A stretch of DNA of 32,866 nucleotides from Betaproteobacteria bacterium (GTDB lineage Bacteria > Pseudomonadota > Gammaproteobacteria > Burkholderiales > Thiobacteraceae): positions 1-32,866 of the forward strand of contig JANYAU010000108.1 of the NCBI GenBank assembly GCA_025361165.1. Direction: 5' to 3'. A program made the translations under genes and the position numbers. The notes below the pieces were generated by a model. It did no database searches. It was not told where the DNA came from and worked only from the letters and a program-made list of their open reading frames with translations. Below, one piece after another: positions 7,538-14,909 of this stretch (positions within the stretch are counted from its first letter, which is position 1; each line of letters begins with the position of its first letter).

Positions 7538-8845
7538 ATGAATAGCGCCACCGCGCTCGCGCAAACCGCCGTTCACAAAACCGAAGCGCTGCTTTTTTTT
7601 ACGCTGCTGCAGCTGGTGGTGATTGTAATCTTCAGCCGCATCGGCAGCGAAATCGCCGCTCGCCTTTCTCAATCGCGCGCGGTCGGTGAAATCATCATCG
7701 GCATTCTGCTCGGCCCGTCTTTATTCGGCTTGCTGGCGCCGGACGTATTTCATTATGTGTTTCGTTCGAGCTCTCCGGAGCCGATGGCCATTCTGAGCCA
7801 ACTCGGCTTGATCTTGCTCATGTTCCAAATCGGTCTCGCGTTCGATTTTTCTCATCTCACCGCCGCGCACAATCGCCGCGCTGTGGTGCGCATCGCTGCG
7901 GCGGGACTGATTTTTCCGTTCGGCCTGGGTTTGGCCTTTGGCTATTATTCCGCGCCCATTCTCTCGCCCCATGCCGACCCCTTGGCTTCGGCACTATTCA
8001 CCGCTACCGCGTTTTCGATTACCGCCTTGCCCATCCTCGGACGCATCCTGATGGAATTCGATATGACACGCACCACGCTGGGCGTCATCGCCATCAGCGC
8101 GGCGGCTATTAACGATGTCATTGGCTGGCTACTGCTCGCGGTCATCACCGCACTCGCGGTTTCCAACTTCTCGGCCGAAGATTTCATGGCGAAGCTCGCC
8201 TGGCTGGCGCTCTACATCGTCGTGTGCTGGTGGCTGGTGCGGCCGCTACTCCATCGTGCCATCCGGCATTCGGTCGTATCCGAACATCGCTTCTCCGCCA
8301 ACCTACTCGGCTTGCTCCTCGCCGCTATTTTTCTGTCGGCCATGGCCACTTATAAAATCGGTATCTTCGCCATCTTCGGCGGATTCATGCTGGGTGTGCT
8401 GTTGCATGACCAGCATGAAGTGGTCAGCGCCTGGAAGAAAAAAGTGGGCGGCTTCGTGTCGGTTTTCTTTCTGCCCATATTTTTTACTTACACCGGGCTG
8501 CGCACCGATATCGGCAGCCTGAATAGTGCCGAGCTGTGGGGTTGGTGTGTGTTGTTGATTGCGCTCGCCACGCTCGGCAAATTTGGCGGCTGTTATTGGG
8601 CCGCACGCTGGTCCGGCCTGAACCACCAGGAATCCAAAATCATCGGCATTCTGATGAACACCCGGGCATTGATGGAATTAATCATCATCAATGTCGGCTT
8701 TGATCTGGGCGTCATTTCGCAGAATGTATTTACGATGCTGGTGCTCATGGCCATCGTTAGCACGGTGATTACGACGCCCGGTTTGCGACGGTGGTTGCCC
8801 GGCGCCGGCATCGCCTTACCCACTAACCGGCATATGACTGAATAG
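7538..8845 (+). CDS. Cation:proton antiporter (CPA2/KefB-like membrane domain)
   Basis: A 435-residue membrane protein with about 12-13 hydrophobic helices and no TrkA-N or TrkA-C regulatory domain, so it is shorter than KefB/KefC. Family marks are the first helices with GEIIIGILLGPSLFG, the TATAFSITALPILGRIL segment matching the unwound helix, and the AINDVIGWLLLA helix whose Asp is the probable ion-binding residue. It should exchange K+ or Na+ for H+ across the inner membrane. It is preceded by the tusE terminator and followed by the pigment-cluster promoter, so it is a separate unit. It differs clearly in sequence from the antiporter at 1434-2756. Confidence 0.86.
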   Translation: MNSATALAQTAVHKTEALLFFTLLQLVVIVIFSRIGSEIAARLSQSRAVGEIIIGILLGPSLFGLLAPDVFHYVFRSSSPEPMAILSQLGLILLMFQIGLAFDFSHLTAAHNRRAVVRIAAAGLIFPFGLGLAFGYYSAPILSPHADPLASALFTATAFSITALPILGRILMEFDMTRTTLGVIAISAAAINDVIGWLLLAVITALAVSNFSAEDFMAKLAWLALYIVVCWWLVRPLLHRAIRHSVVSEHRFSANLLGLLLAAIFLSAMATYKIGIFAIFGGFMLGVLLHDQHEVVSAWKKKVGGFVSVFFLPIFFTYTGLRTDIGSLNSAELWGWCVLLIALATLGKFGGCYWAARWSGLNHQESKIIGILMNTRALMELIIINVGFDLGVISQNVFTMLVLMAIVSTVITTPGLRRWLPGAGIALPTNRHMTE

Positions 8846-8877
8846 TCCTACCCGGTAATGAATGATGCGCAAATCGC

Positions 8878-8906
8878 ATGACTTTATCGGGGTGCCTCCT
8901 TACAAT
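8878..8906 (+). promoter_or_regulatory. Candidate promoter of the plus-strand pigment operon
   Basis: ATGACT (8878-8883, four of six matches) and TACAAT (8901-8906, five of six) are 17 bases apart, just after the antiporter gene and about 20 bases before the first ATG of the halogenase-like gene. Confidence 0.45.
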
Positions 8907-8928
8907 AGCCGAGTGCCAAATCTAAACC

Positions 8929-10299
8929 ATGACCAACCCTAAAGGCCCTATGGAAGCGCTTAACTCTGCTATGGCTCCACCGCATGCGGATATCTCCTGC
9001 GAGATCCTGGTAATCGGCGGCGGGCCGGCCGGTTCGACCATCGCGACGCTGCTCGCAGAACGCGGACGGAACGTAGTGCTGCTCGAAAAAGCCACGCATC
9101 CGCGCTTTCATATCGGCGAATCTTTACTGCCTTTAAATTTACCGCTGTTTGAACAATTAGGCGTGCGCGAAGAAATCGAGCGCATCGGCATGGTGAAATT
9201 CGGAGTCGAATTCGTGTCCCCCTGGCATGGCGATCCGGTCACCTTAGATTTTGCCAATGCCTGGGACAAAGCCTTTCCGTATGCATATCAAGTACGCCGT
9301 TCCGATTTCGATCACATCTTGTTTAAAAACGCCGTTGCCAAAGGGGCGGTGGCGCACGAAGGATGCAAAGTCACCGGCATTGAATTCCACACCGGCGCAG
9401 GCGCCACCGTGACCGCCGTCGATGAAGCCCAGATTACCCGCCAATTTCGCACGCAATTCGTGGTGGATGCCTCCGGCCGCGATACTTTTCTGGCCAATCA
9501 TTTCGGCATCAAAAAACGCGATAAGAAACACAATAGCGCCGCCATCTTCGGCCATTTTTCCGGCGCCACGCGCCTGGCGGGTAAAGCCGAGGGCCATATC
9601 AGCATTTTCTGGTTCGACCATGGCTGGTTTTGGTTCATTCCCCTCTCCGATGGCGCGACCAGCATCGGTGCGGTGTGCTGGCCCTACTATATGAAGTCGC
9701 GCAAAACCGACCCGGCGCAATTTTTCCTCGATACCATTGCACTGTGCCCGGCGCTCGTCGAGCGCTTAAAAGATGCGCAGCTCATTTCACCCGTGACCGC
9801 GACCGGAAACTATTCCTACACAGCCAGCCGCACGGCAGGCCAGAATTACCTGTTGCTGGGCGATGCCTTTGCCTTCATCGATCCGGTATTTTCCTCCGGT
9901 GTTTTTCTCGCCATGAACAGCGCCTTCATCGGCGCCGATACAGTAGCAGCCTGTCTCGATACCCCGCAGCAAGCGGCGCGGGCACTCAAGGCTTTCGACG
10001 CCACCATGCGGCGTGGCCCAAAAATATTTTCCTGGTTCATTTACCGGGTCACCACACCCACTTTGCGCGATTTATTTCTGCGCCCGAGCAACTTCTTCCG
10101 GCTGGAGGAAGCCATGTTATCTCTGCTCGCCGGCGACATCTTCCGCGGTACGCCGCTCGGACTCAGACTGTTGGTATTCAAAGCCGTGTACTACTTCAAT
10201 AATCTCATCCATCTAAAACAAAGTCTGACGGCATGGAAAAAACGCAAACGCGCTATTCGCGATCTGGAGACAGTGGCGATCACAGGCCAGGAAATCTGA
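8929..10299 (+). CDS. Flavin-dependent halogenase-like oxidoreductase of the aryl polyene cluster
   Basis: A 456-residue FAD enzyme. The Rossmann motif GGGPAGS (30-36) begins the domain, and GDAFAFIDPVFSSGV (about 311-325) is the second FAD motif. Two marks point to flavin-dependent halogenases rather than to geranylgeranyl-reductase-type enzymes. One is the WxWxIP signature (W233, W235, P238, in HGWFWFIP). The other is a lysine (Lys90 in MVKFGVEF) about 60 residues after the GxGxxG, where the halide-activating lysine of PltA-like halogenases lies. Such enzymes use FADH2, O2 and halide to halogenate phenols, which would fit a brominated or chlorinated polyene of xanthomonadin type. It opens the plus-strand unit, with 11 bp to the chorismatase gene. 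Starts at 8950 (better ribosome-binding site) or 8971 are possible. Halogenase activity is inferred. Confidence 0.75.
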   Translation: MTNPKGPMEALNSAMAPPHADISCEILVIGGGPAGSTIATLLAERGRNVVLLEKATHPRFHIGESLLPLNLPLFEQLGVREEIERIGMVKFGVEFVSPWHGDPVTLDFANAWDKAFPYAYQVRRSDFDHILFKNAVAKGAVAHEGCKVTGIEFHTGAGATVTAVDEAQITRQFRTQFVVDASGRDTFLANHFGIKKRDKKHNSAAIFGHFSGATRLAGKAEGHISIFWFDHGWFWFIPLSDGATSIGAVCWPYYMKSRKTDPAQFFLDTIALCPALVERLKDAQLISPVTATGNYSYTASRTAGQNYLLLGDAFAFIDPVFSSGVFLAMNSAFIGADTVAACLDTPQQAARALKAFDATMRRGPKIFSWFIYRVTTPTLRDLFLRPSNFFRLEEAMLSLLAGDIFRGTPLGLRLLVFKAVYYFNNLIHLKQSLTAWKKRKRAIRDLETVAITGQEI

Positions 10300-10310
10300 A
10301 GCCGGTGGCC

Positions 10311-11339
10311 ATGGCATCCCTGGCGCTCTCCTATCTGAATCCCGGCGAACTCGCGGCCCATATCGCGCACTATCCCGGGCAGGTGTTAGGCATAGCCGGC
10401 TTCGGCCGCAAGCCTCCCGCAGCGCCTACCGCCGACAGCCCGCTGATCTGGGTAGACATGCCGGTGCTCGACGCAGACACCGTATTCGAAGTGTGGACCA
10501 GCGGCACGCCGGTCGTGCGTGCAAGCGAGGCCGGCATCGAAAGCACCCGCAATGCGGAAGTGCTTTATGGCTGCTTCGAAGCACCGCAGCCGCCCGGGGA
10601 AAGCATTGAATCCGCGACCTTCCGCGCTTACACAAAAATCTTCGATTGCCTCAATAGCGCAGGCTATCCTCACCTCTGGCGGGTTTGGCATTATTTCCCC
10701 CACATCAATACCACGGAAAACGGACTCGAACGCTATCACGGCTTCAACGTCGGGCGGCACGACGCGTTCGTGGCCAAAGGCCGCATGATCGGCGAGCAAA
10801 ACGCGCCGGCGGCATGTGCATTGGGCAGCCGCAGCGGCCCCATCGTGATTTATTTTCTGGCCGGCCGGCAAGCGGGCATCCCGATCGAAAATCCCCGCCA
10901 GACCAGCGCTTACCATTATCCCGAACAATATGGACCGCGCAGCCCGGCATTTGCACGCGCCATGCTCGTAGGCGCGGGGCGCGATCAAAAACTGTTTATC
11001 TCCGGCACGGCCAGTATCGTCGGACACGCAACGCGACATACCGGCGATGTCGCGGAGCAAACGCGCGAAACGTTGGCGAATATTCGCGCGCTGCTGACGC
11101 AAGCCAAGAGCGCTGGTTTCGACGCGTTCACGCAGGATCATCGCTTGTTTCTCAAAGTGTATCTGCACCAACCTGACTCTCTGTCACTCGTGCGTGCTCA
11201 AGTGGCCGCAGAGTTCGGCGCGATGCAACAGGCCGTGTATTTACAAGCCGACGTTTGTCGCGCGGATTTGCTGCTCGAAATCGAAGGCGTATGCGGCTCT
11301 CCTAACCCCTCCCCAGTTCCCCTCAAGGCTTCAACATGA
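10311..11339 (+). CDS. Chorismatase (FkbO/Hyg5/XanB2-like hydroxybenzoate-forming enzyme)
   Basis: A 342-residue protein of the chorismatase family, which removes pyruvate from chorismate. Members give 3-hydroxybenzoate, 4-hydroxybenzoate or a dihydrodiol; XanB2 of Xanthomonas supplies the aromatic starter of xanthomonadin and also 4-hydroxybenzoate for ubiquinone. The recognisable core runs from WRVWHYFPHINTTENGLERY through the SGTASIVGHATRHTGDV segment to the C-terminal LLLEIEGV that bears the family's catalytic glutamate region. The ATG at 10311 is chosen because earlier in-frame starts lie inside the upstream gene. The stop overlaps the next gene start by four bases, indicating translational coupling. 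Which hydroxybenzoate isomer is formed cannot be read from the sequence. Confidence 0.82.
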   Translation: MASLALSYLNPGELAAHIAHYPGQVLGIAGFGRKPPAAPTADSPLIWVDMPVLDADTVFEVWTSGTPVVRASEAGIESTRNAEVLYGCFEAPQPPGESIESATFRAYTKIFDCLNSAGYPHLWRVWHYFPHINTTENGLERYHGFNVGRHDAFVAKGRMIGEQNAPAACALGSRSGPIVIYFLAGRQAGIPIENPRQTSAYHYPEQYGPRSPAFARAMLVGAGRDQKLFISGTASIVGHATRHTGDVAEQTRETLANIRALLTQAKSAGFDAFTQDHRLFLKVYLHQPDSLSLVRAQVAAEFGAMQQAVYLQADVCRADLLLEIEGVCGSPNPSPVPLKAST

Positions 11340-12169
11340 AAAACCTCATTCGATGCTCGGCGCTGTCTCTGCTTGCGCTGAGCTTCATTCCCCTTTACAG
11401 CCATGCGCGCGACGTTCCCTTATGGGAAGCCGGCGCGGGCGTGGCGGTCATTGATTTTCCTGACTATCGTGGCTCGGATGAAAAACACGCCTATGTACTG
11501 CCTGTACCTTACGTGGTCTATCGCGGCGAGTTCCTGAAAGTAGATCGCGAAAAAGTGCGCGGCCTGTTCTTCAAAAACGATAAAGCCGAATTGGATGTGA
11601 GTTTGAATGGTTCTGTGCCCGTAAAAAGTAGCCGCAATCGGGCACGGCAAGGCATGCCCGATTTGGATCCGACGCTGGAAATCGGCCCCTCCTTAAATCT
11701 CTTCCTGCTGCACTCGGAACCGAAAAAAACGTACCTGGATTTACGTCTCCCGCTGCGCCCGGTCATCGACACCAATGCCAAGTATGTGGGCTACGTGTTC
11801 CAGCCGCAGCTAAATCTGGATGTGCGCGACCTGGGCGGAAACGCCGGTTGGAACCTTGGCATCGCAGCCGGGCCAATTTTTGCGGACCAGCGCTATCATC
11901 AGCATTTTTATGGCGTCGATGCCGCGTACGCAACCGCCAACCGCCCCGCCTATCAAGCACGCGGCGGTTATGCCGGCACCCAGTTCATTTCCGCACTCAG
12001 CAAACGTTTCCCTCATTATTGGGTCGGCGGTTTCGTGAAATGGGACTCGCTGCACGGTGCCGTTTTCGAGGATAGCCCGCTGGTCAAAAGCAAACAGAAT
12101 TTCAGCGCCGGCTTCGCCATCTCCTGGATCTTTGCCGAGTCGAAAATCCAGGTGCAAGAGGAACACTAA
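11336..12169 (+). CDS. MipA/OmpV-family outer-membrane protein
   Basis: A 277-residue protein with a clear signal peptide (basic start, hydrophobic core, likely cleavage after SHA near residue 24). Alternating beta-strand patterns follow, with the N-terminal GAGVAVIDFPDYRGSDEKH motif typical of MipA/OmpV proteins (MltA-interacting protein family). These are small outer-membrane barrels. The position between chorismatase and acyltransferase genes suggests a part in placing the polyene lipid in the outer membrane, but that is context only. ATGA overlap with the chorismatase stop. Confidence 0.85.
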   Translation: MKNLIRCSALSLLALSFIPLYSHARDVPLWEAGAGVAVIDFPDYRGSDEKHAYVLPVPYVVYRGEFLKVDREKVRGLFFKNDKAELDVSLNGSVPVKSSRNRARQGMPDLDPTLEIGPSLNLFLLHSEPKKTYLDLRLPLRPVIDTNAKYVGYVFQPQLNLDVRDLGGNAGWNLGIAAGPIFADQRYHQHFYGVDAAYATANRPAYQARGGYAGTQFISALSKRFPHYWVGGFVKWDSLHGAVFEDSPLVKSKQNFSAGFAISWIFAESKIQVQEEH

Positions 12170-12195
12170 ACCATGTTTTCCCAAGAAGCCATCGC

Positions 12196-13020
12196 GTGAA
12201 TCGCGCTGCCAAATGCTTGCGTCTGCCCTATGAATACTTCGTACTCTACGGCGGGCTGCTGTTTTTTGCTTTGATGTGCCTGAGCTGGAGCCTGTTCGCC
12301 ACCTTGCTTTTTCCGCTGCTGCCGCAGCGCATGCGCACGCATGTTGGCCAGTTCGTCATCATGGCTGGATTCCGCAGCTACGTTTTACTATTGCAAGCCA
12401 GTGGCCTCGTCAAATGCGACCTGCGCGCGCTGGATGCGCTACGCCACGAAGGCGCGCTAATCATCGCACCCAATCATCCTTCCCTGATCGATGTGGTATT
12501 GATCGCATCGCGCCTCCCGCACATCGTGGGCATCATGAAAGCCGCGCTTTGGCACAACCTCATGTTAGGTGGCGGCGCGCGTCTGGCAGGCTATATTCGC
12601 AACGATTCGCCCACCGGCATGATCCGCTTATCCATCGCCGCGACGCGCAAGGGTAACCAATTACTGATCTTTCCCGAAGGCACACGTACGCGCGGGCAAT
12701 CGGTGAATGCGTTCAAGCCCGGCTTTGCTTTGATTGCGAAAAAAGCGGATGCGCCGATCCAAACGGTTTTCATAGAAACCAATAGTCCCTTCCTCGGCAA
12801 AGCCTGGCCACTGTTCAAGAAACCGGTATTCACGCTATGTTACCGCGTACGTCTCGGTCAGCGTTTTGAGGTCAAAGGCGATATCAAAACATTCATCGCT
12901 CAACTGGAGCAATATTACAAACAGCAGCTTGATACGCAGCATGACTGCCAAGAAGAACCTTGCCCCCCAACCACAACCACACATTTTGTTCAGCACACAC
13001 AAAATCAGGCACCCAAGTAG
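12196..13020 (+). CDS. PlsC-type 1-acylglycerol-3-phosphate-like acyltransferase
   Basis: A 274-residue membrane-anchored acyltransferase. An N-terminal hydrophobic helix (about 16-42) precedes the catalytic NHPSLID motif (H94, D99: the HX4D dyad) and the substrate-binding FPEGTR motif (159-164). In aryl polyene clusters such enzymes are thought to transfer the polyene chain or a fatty acid to the lipid anchor. The start is taken as GTG at 12196; an 8-codon frame from the ATG at 12173 ends in a TGA that overlaps this GTG, so translation may be coupled. The C-terminal 30 residues are low in complexity and rich in Gln, Thr and Pro. The next pigment gene, the glycosyltransferase, is displaced by an inserted cassette region. 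Confidence 0.83.
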   Translation: MNRAAKCLRLPYEYFVLYGGLLFFALMCLSWSLFATLLFPLLPQRMRTHVGQFVIMAGFRSYVLLLQASGLVKCDLRALDALRHEGALIIAPNHPSLIDVVLIASRLPHIVGIMKAALWHNLMLGGGARLAGYIRNDSPTGMIRLSIAATRKGNQLLIFPEGTRTRGQSVNAFKPGFALIAKKADAPIQTVFIETNSPFLGKAWPLFKKPVFTLCYRVRLGQRFEVKGDIKTFIAQLEQYYKQQLDTQHDCQEEPCPPTTTTHFVQHTQNQAPK

Positions 13021-13192
13021 GGCTTGGCATCCTGGGCTTTTGGGTATTGACGTTTAAGTTTTGCGTTATGTCGCAATAACATGGGTGGCGCGAGCACTGG
13101 CCCGCGAAATCAGGGAATGACAATGCTACAATCTAATTTAAGCACTCAATACTATGTTGGACGGCGATCCCAATGAATTTGGAGTAGAAACC

Positions 13193-13414
13193 ATGCAAAA
13201 GCAATTTGCCGCAATTATTGAGCGCGAAGGTGACGTGTATGTGTCGCTCTGCCCGGAACTCGATATCGCCAGTCAAGGAGATACAATCGAAGAAGCACGT
13301 GAGAATCTTCGCGAAGCCCTTGAATTGTTCTTCGAGACTGCATCGCCCAACGAGATTCAGATGCGCCTGCACGATGAAGTATACGTGACCCGAGTCGAGG
13401 TTGCGGTTGGGTAG
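13193..13414 (+). CDS. hicB: HicB-family antitoxin
   Basis: A 73-residue protein of the HicB/UPF0150 type: QFAAIIEREGDVYVSLCPELDIASQGDTIEEARENLREALEL is the partial RNase-H-like fold with the 'pattern of sulfur-oxygen-like' PELD(I/V)ASQGDT core shared by HicB antitoxins. It is the short form without a separate DNA-binding domain that can be recognised. The ATG at 13193 is preferred over the upstream ATG at 13154, since family members begin near the QF segment. The gene overlaps hicA by eight bases. It lies inside the pigment operon in a region with integron-cassette features. Confidence 0.85.
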   Translation: MQKQFAAIIEREGDVYVSLCPELDIASQGDTIEEARENLREALELFFETASPNEIQMRLHDEVYVTRVEVAVG

Positions 13415-13628
13415 TCTACGCATCCTCTCAGGAAAACAAGTTTGTGCCATCCTTATACACCACGGCTTCCTTGAGGTGCGTCAGCGCGGCAGTCATATCG
13501 TGATGCAGAAACGGCTCTCTGATACAACAGTCACCGTACCGGTTCCGAACCATGCTGAACTACGTATTGGTACACTTCAATCCATCATCCGCCAGTCCCG
13601 TGTTCCCAGGAGTGAGTTCGAATCATGA
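13407..13628 (+). CDS. hicA: HicA-family toxin (mRNA interferase)
   Basis: A 73-residue HicA/YcfA protein with a double-stranded-RNA-binding-like fold. LSGKQVCAILIHHGF is the family's first helix, RQRGSH (His30) carries the catalytic histidine, and VPVPNHAELRIGTLQSIIRQ is the conserved C-terminal half. HicA cleaves mRNA on ribosomes, and HicB neutralises it. No ATG is available; TTG at 13407 gives the usual MGSLRxLSGK start, with another TTG at 13401. Both proteins look intact. The antitoxin-before-toxin order and overlap are common among hicBA pairs. An attC-like site follows seven bases after the stop. Confidence 0.85.
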   Translation: MGSLRILSGKQVCAILIHHGFLEVRQRGSHIVMQKRLSDTTVTVPVPNHAELRIGTLQSIIRQSRVPRSEFES

Positions 13629-13634
13629 TCGGAC

Positions 13635-13701
13635 GCCCAACGGCGCTCAACCGGACGCGCCAAAAGCTGCGCGCCGGTTAGCTTGAGATAGCCCCTTAGG
13701 T
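13635..13701 (+). other. attC-like integron recombination site (decayed)
   Basis: Just after the hicA stop lies GCCCAAC (13635-13641), which fits the RYYYAAC box. It is followed by an imperfect palindrome: AACCGG (13649-13654), a single extra A, then CGCGC (13656-13660), pairing with GCGCG and CCGGTT (13669-13679). CTTAGGT (13695-13701) matches the GTTRRRY box except for its first base, which is the crossover base. Size (67 bp), extrahelical base and position right after a stop codon match integron attC sites. The changed crossover base suggests it no longer recombines. Confidence 0.6.
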
Positions 13702-13711
13702 ATCCCGTTCT

Positions 13712-13929
13712 ATGCCCGCACCAAACTTACATGACTCCGCAGGAAGCATTGAGCTTCATGGAGGCACTGGCGACATTCTTTACATGGTCGGTCTAAGGGA
13801 GACGGCTTCCGTGTAACAGGTGCTTACGATTTTGAATACAAGGTCAGGCCAGACGGCACTTTAGTCGGGGAATGGGCGCCAGGTGCAATAGAGAAATTGA
13901 TTCGGATTTCTCGCCCTTCCAACTGGTAA
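13712..13929 (+). pseudogene. Small cassette-type gene broken by a frameshift
   Basis: From the ATG at 13712 the frame reads MPAPNLHDSAGSIELHGGTG and on to LYMVGL, then reaches a stop at 13814. The frame one base back is open through the same point and reads GDGFRVTGAYDFEYKVRPDG and onward to PSNW with a stop at 13927. Restoring one base between about 13780 and 13800 would give a protein of roughly 70 residues. I do not recognise the family. It lies between two attC-like sequences, as the reading frame of a gene cassette would, with the second site 11 bases after its stop. Confidence 0.5.
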
Positions 13930-13940
13930 CCAACAGCAAT

Positions 13941-13981
13941 GCCCAACCCTGCGCTCGACCAAATGCACGGCAGCGCACGGG
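13941..13981 (+). other. Truncated attC-like site
   Basis: GCCCAAC (13941-13947) again fits RYYYAAC. It is followed by an imperfect hairpin with one bulged base: CCCTGCGCT (13947-13955) pairs with AGCGCACGGG (13972-13981). No GTTRRRY box follows. From here to the glycosyltransferase start at 14146 there is only a short open frame ending near 14125, which I cannot assign. Confidence 0.4.
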
Positions 13982-14145
13982 GTCTTGACATCATATGTTT
14001 TCGCGGTGCCATTGAAAAGTGAATCCATTCTCTGTGGCGTGAACCATTTAGTGACTTTTAAGCAGAAGCTGGAAGCCAAGCACCTTACTGTTGAAGTGAT
14101 TTTCCAAGATTTTAAAATGGATTGATTAACCGTGGCACGCAAACC

Positions 14146-14904
14146 ATGACTCCCTCATCTACCTCGCATCTCGTCCTGATCCCCAGCTACAACACCGGCC
14201 CGACGGTTTTCACCACCGTGCGCGAGGCGCGGCGTTTTTGGCAGCCGGTGTGGGTGGTGGTGGACGGCAGCACGGACGGCACCGGTGAAACGCTCAAGCG
14301 CATGGCCGAGGCCGACCCCGCATTGAAAGTCTTTCTGCTACCGTACAATCAAGGCAAGGGAGCGGCGGTGTTGCATGGCTTGCAGGCAGCGTCTGAAGCC
14401 GGTTTCAGCCACGCCTTGACCATGGATGCCGATGGGCAACATCCCGCCGATAAGATTCCCGAATTCATGGCGCTGTCGCAAGCTAATCTGGATGCGCTGA
14501 TTCTGGGGCGCCCAGTGTTCGATGCGAGCGCGCCGGCATTGCGCGTGGGCGGGCGAAAAATTTCCAACTGGTGGGCGAATTTGGAAACCCTGTGGCAGGG
14601 CATCGGCGACTCGCTGTTCGGGTTTCGCGTTTACCCGATTGCGCCGCTGCAAGACGTGATGCGCAAACATCACTGGATGCGCCGCTTCGACTTCGACCCC
14701 GAGGCCGCTGTGCGTCTGTGTTGGCGTGGAGTGCGCCCGATTAACGTGGCGGCGCCGGTGAAATACTTGCTACCCGAGGAAGGCGGCGTGTCGCACTTCA
14801 ACTATGTCCGCGACAACCTCTTGCTTACGTGGATGCACGCGCGATTGTTGCTCGGATTTGTGTTGCGGCTGCCGCTATTGGTGTGGCGAAAGTTCGCGCG
14901 CTAA
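14146..14904 (+). CDS. Family 2 glycosyltransferase of the pigment cluster
   Basis: A 252-residue GT-A-fold glycosyltransferase. LVLIPSYNTG opens the nucleotide-binding domain, VVVDGSTDGTGE follows, and the DXD-like metal site is MDADGQHP. The C-terminus has a short hydrophobic segment near residues 225-245 that may bind the membrane. Family 2 enzymes of this type are part of aryl polyene clusters and are thought to add a sugar to the lipid-linked polyene. The ATG at 14146 is chosen. No good ribosome-binding site is visible, and the gene is cut off from the acyltransferase by the cassette region, so its supply of transcripts is uncertain. It converges with the ketoreductase gene with five bases between the stops. 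Confidence 0.82.
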   Translation: MTPSSTSHLVLIPSYNTGPTVFTTVREARRFWQPVWVVVDGSTDGTGETLKRMAEADPALKVFLLPYNQGKGAAVLHGLQAASEAGFSHALTMDADGQHPADKIPEFMALSQANLDALILGRPVFDASAPALRVGGRKISNWWANLETLWQGIGDSLFGFRVYPIAPLQDVMRKHHWMRRFDFDPEAAVRLCWRGVRPINVAAPVKYLLPEEGGVSHFNYVRDNLLLTWMHARLLLGFVLRLPLLVWRKFAR

Positions 14905-14909
14905 GACAA

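Noticed and set aside
8929-10299. Annotation as geranylgeranyl reductase or ubiquinone hydroxylase
   Set aside because: WxWxIP and the lysine at the halogenase position, together with the xanthomonadin-like context, fit a halogenase better, though activity is not proven.
10386-11171. 261-codon minus-strand open frame
   Set aside because: It is antisense to the chorismatase, which has clear family motifs and coupled neighbours; the antisense product has none.
13104-13132. Possible hicBA promoter with TACAAT at 13127
   Set aside because: No acceptable -35 box lies 16-18 bases upstream.
13021-13192. Search for an attC or attI site upstream of hicB, and for an integrase
   Set aside because: No GTTRRRY box with a paired RYYYAAC was found before hicB, and no integrase frame is in the window, so this cannot be called an integron.
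13824-14142. Two minus-strand open frames of 62 and 93 codons between hicA and the glycosyltransferase
   Set aside because: They cross the attC-like hairpin and the opposite-strand remnant gene, and neither shows a family motif.
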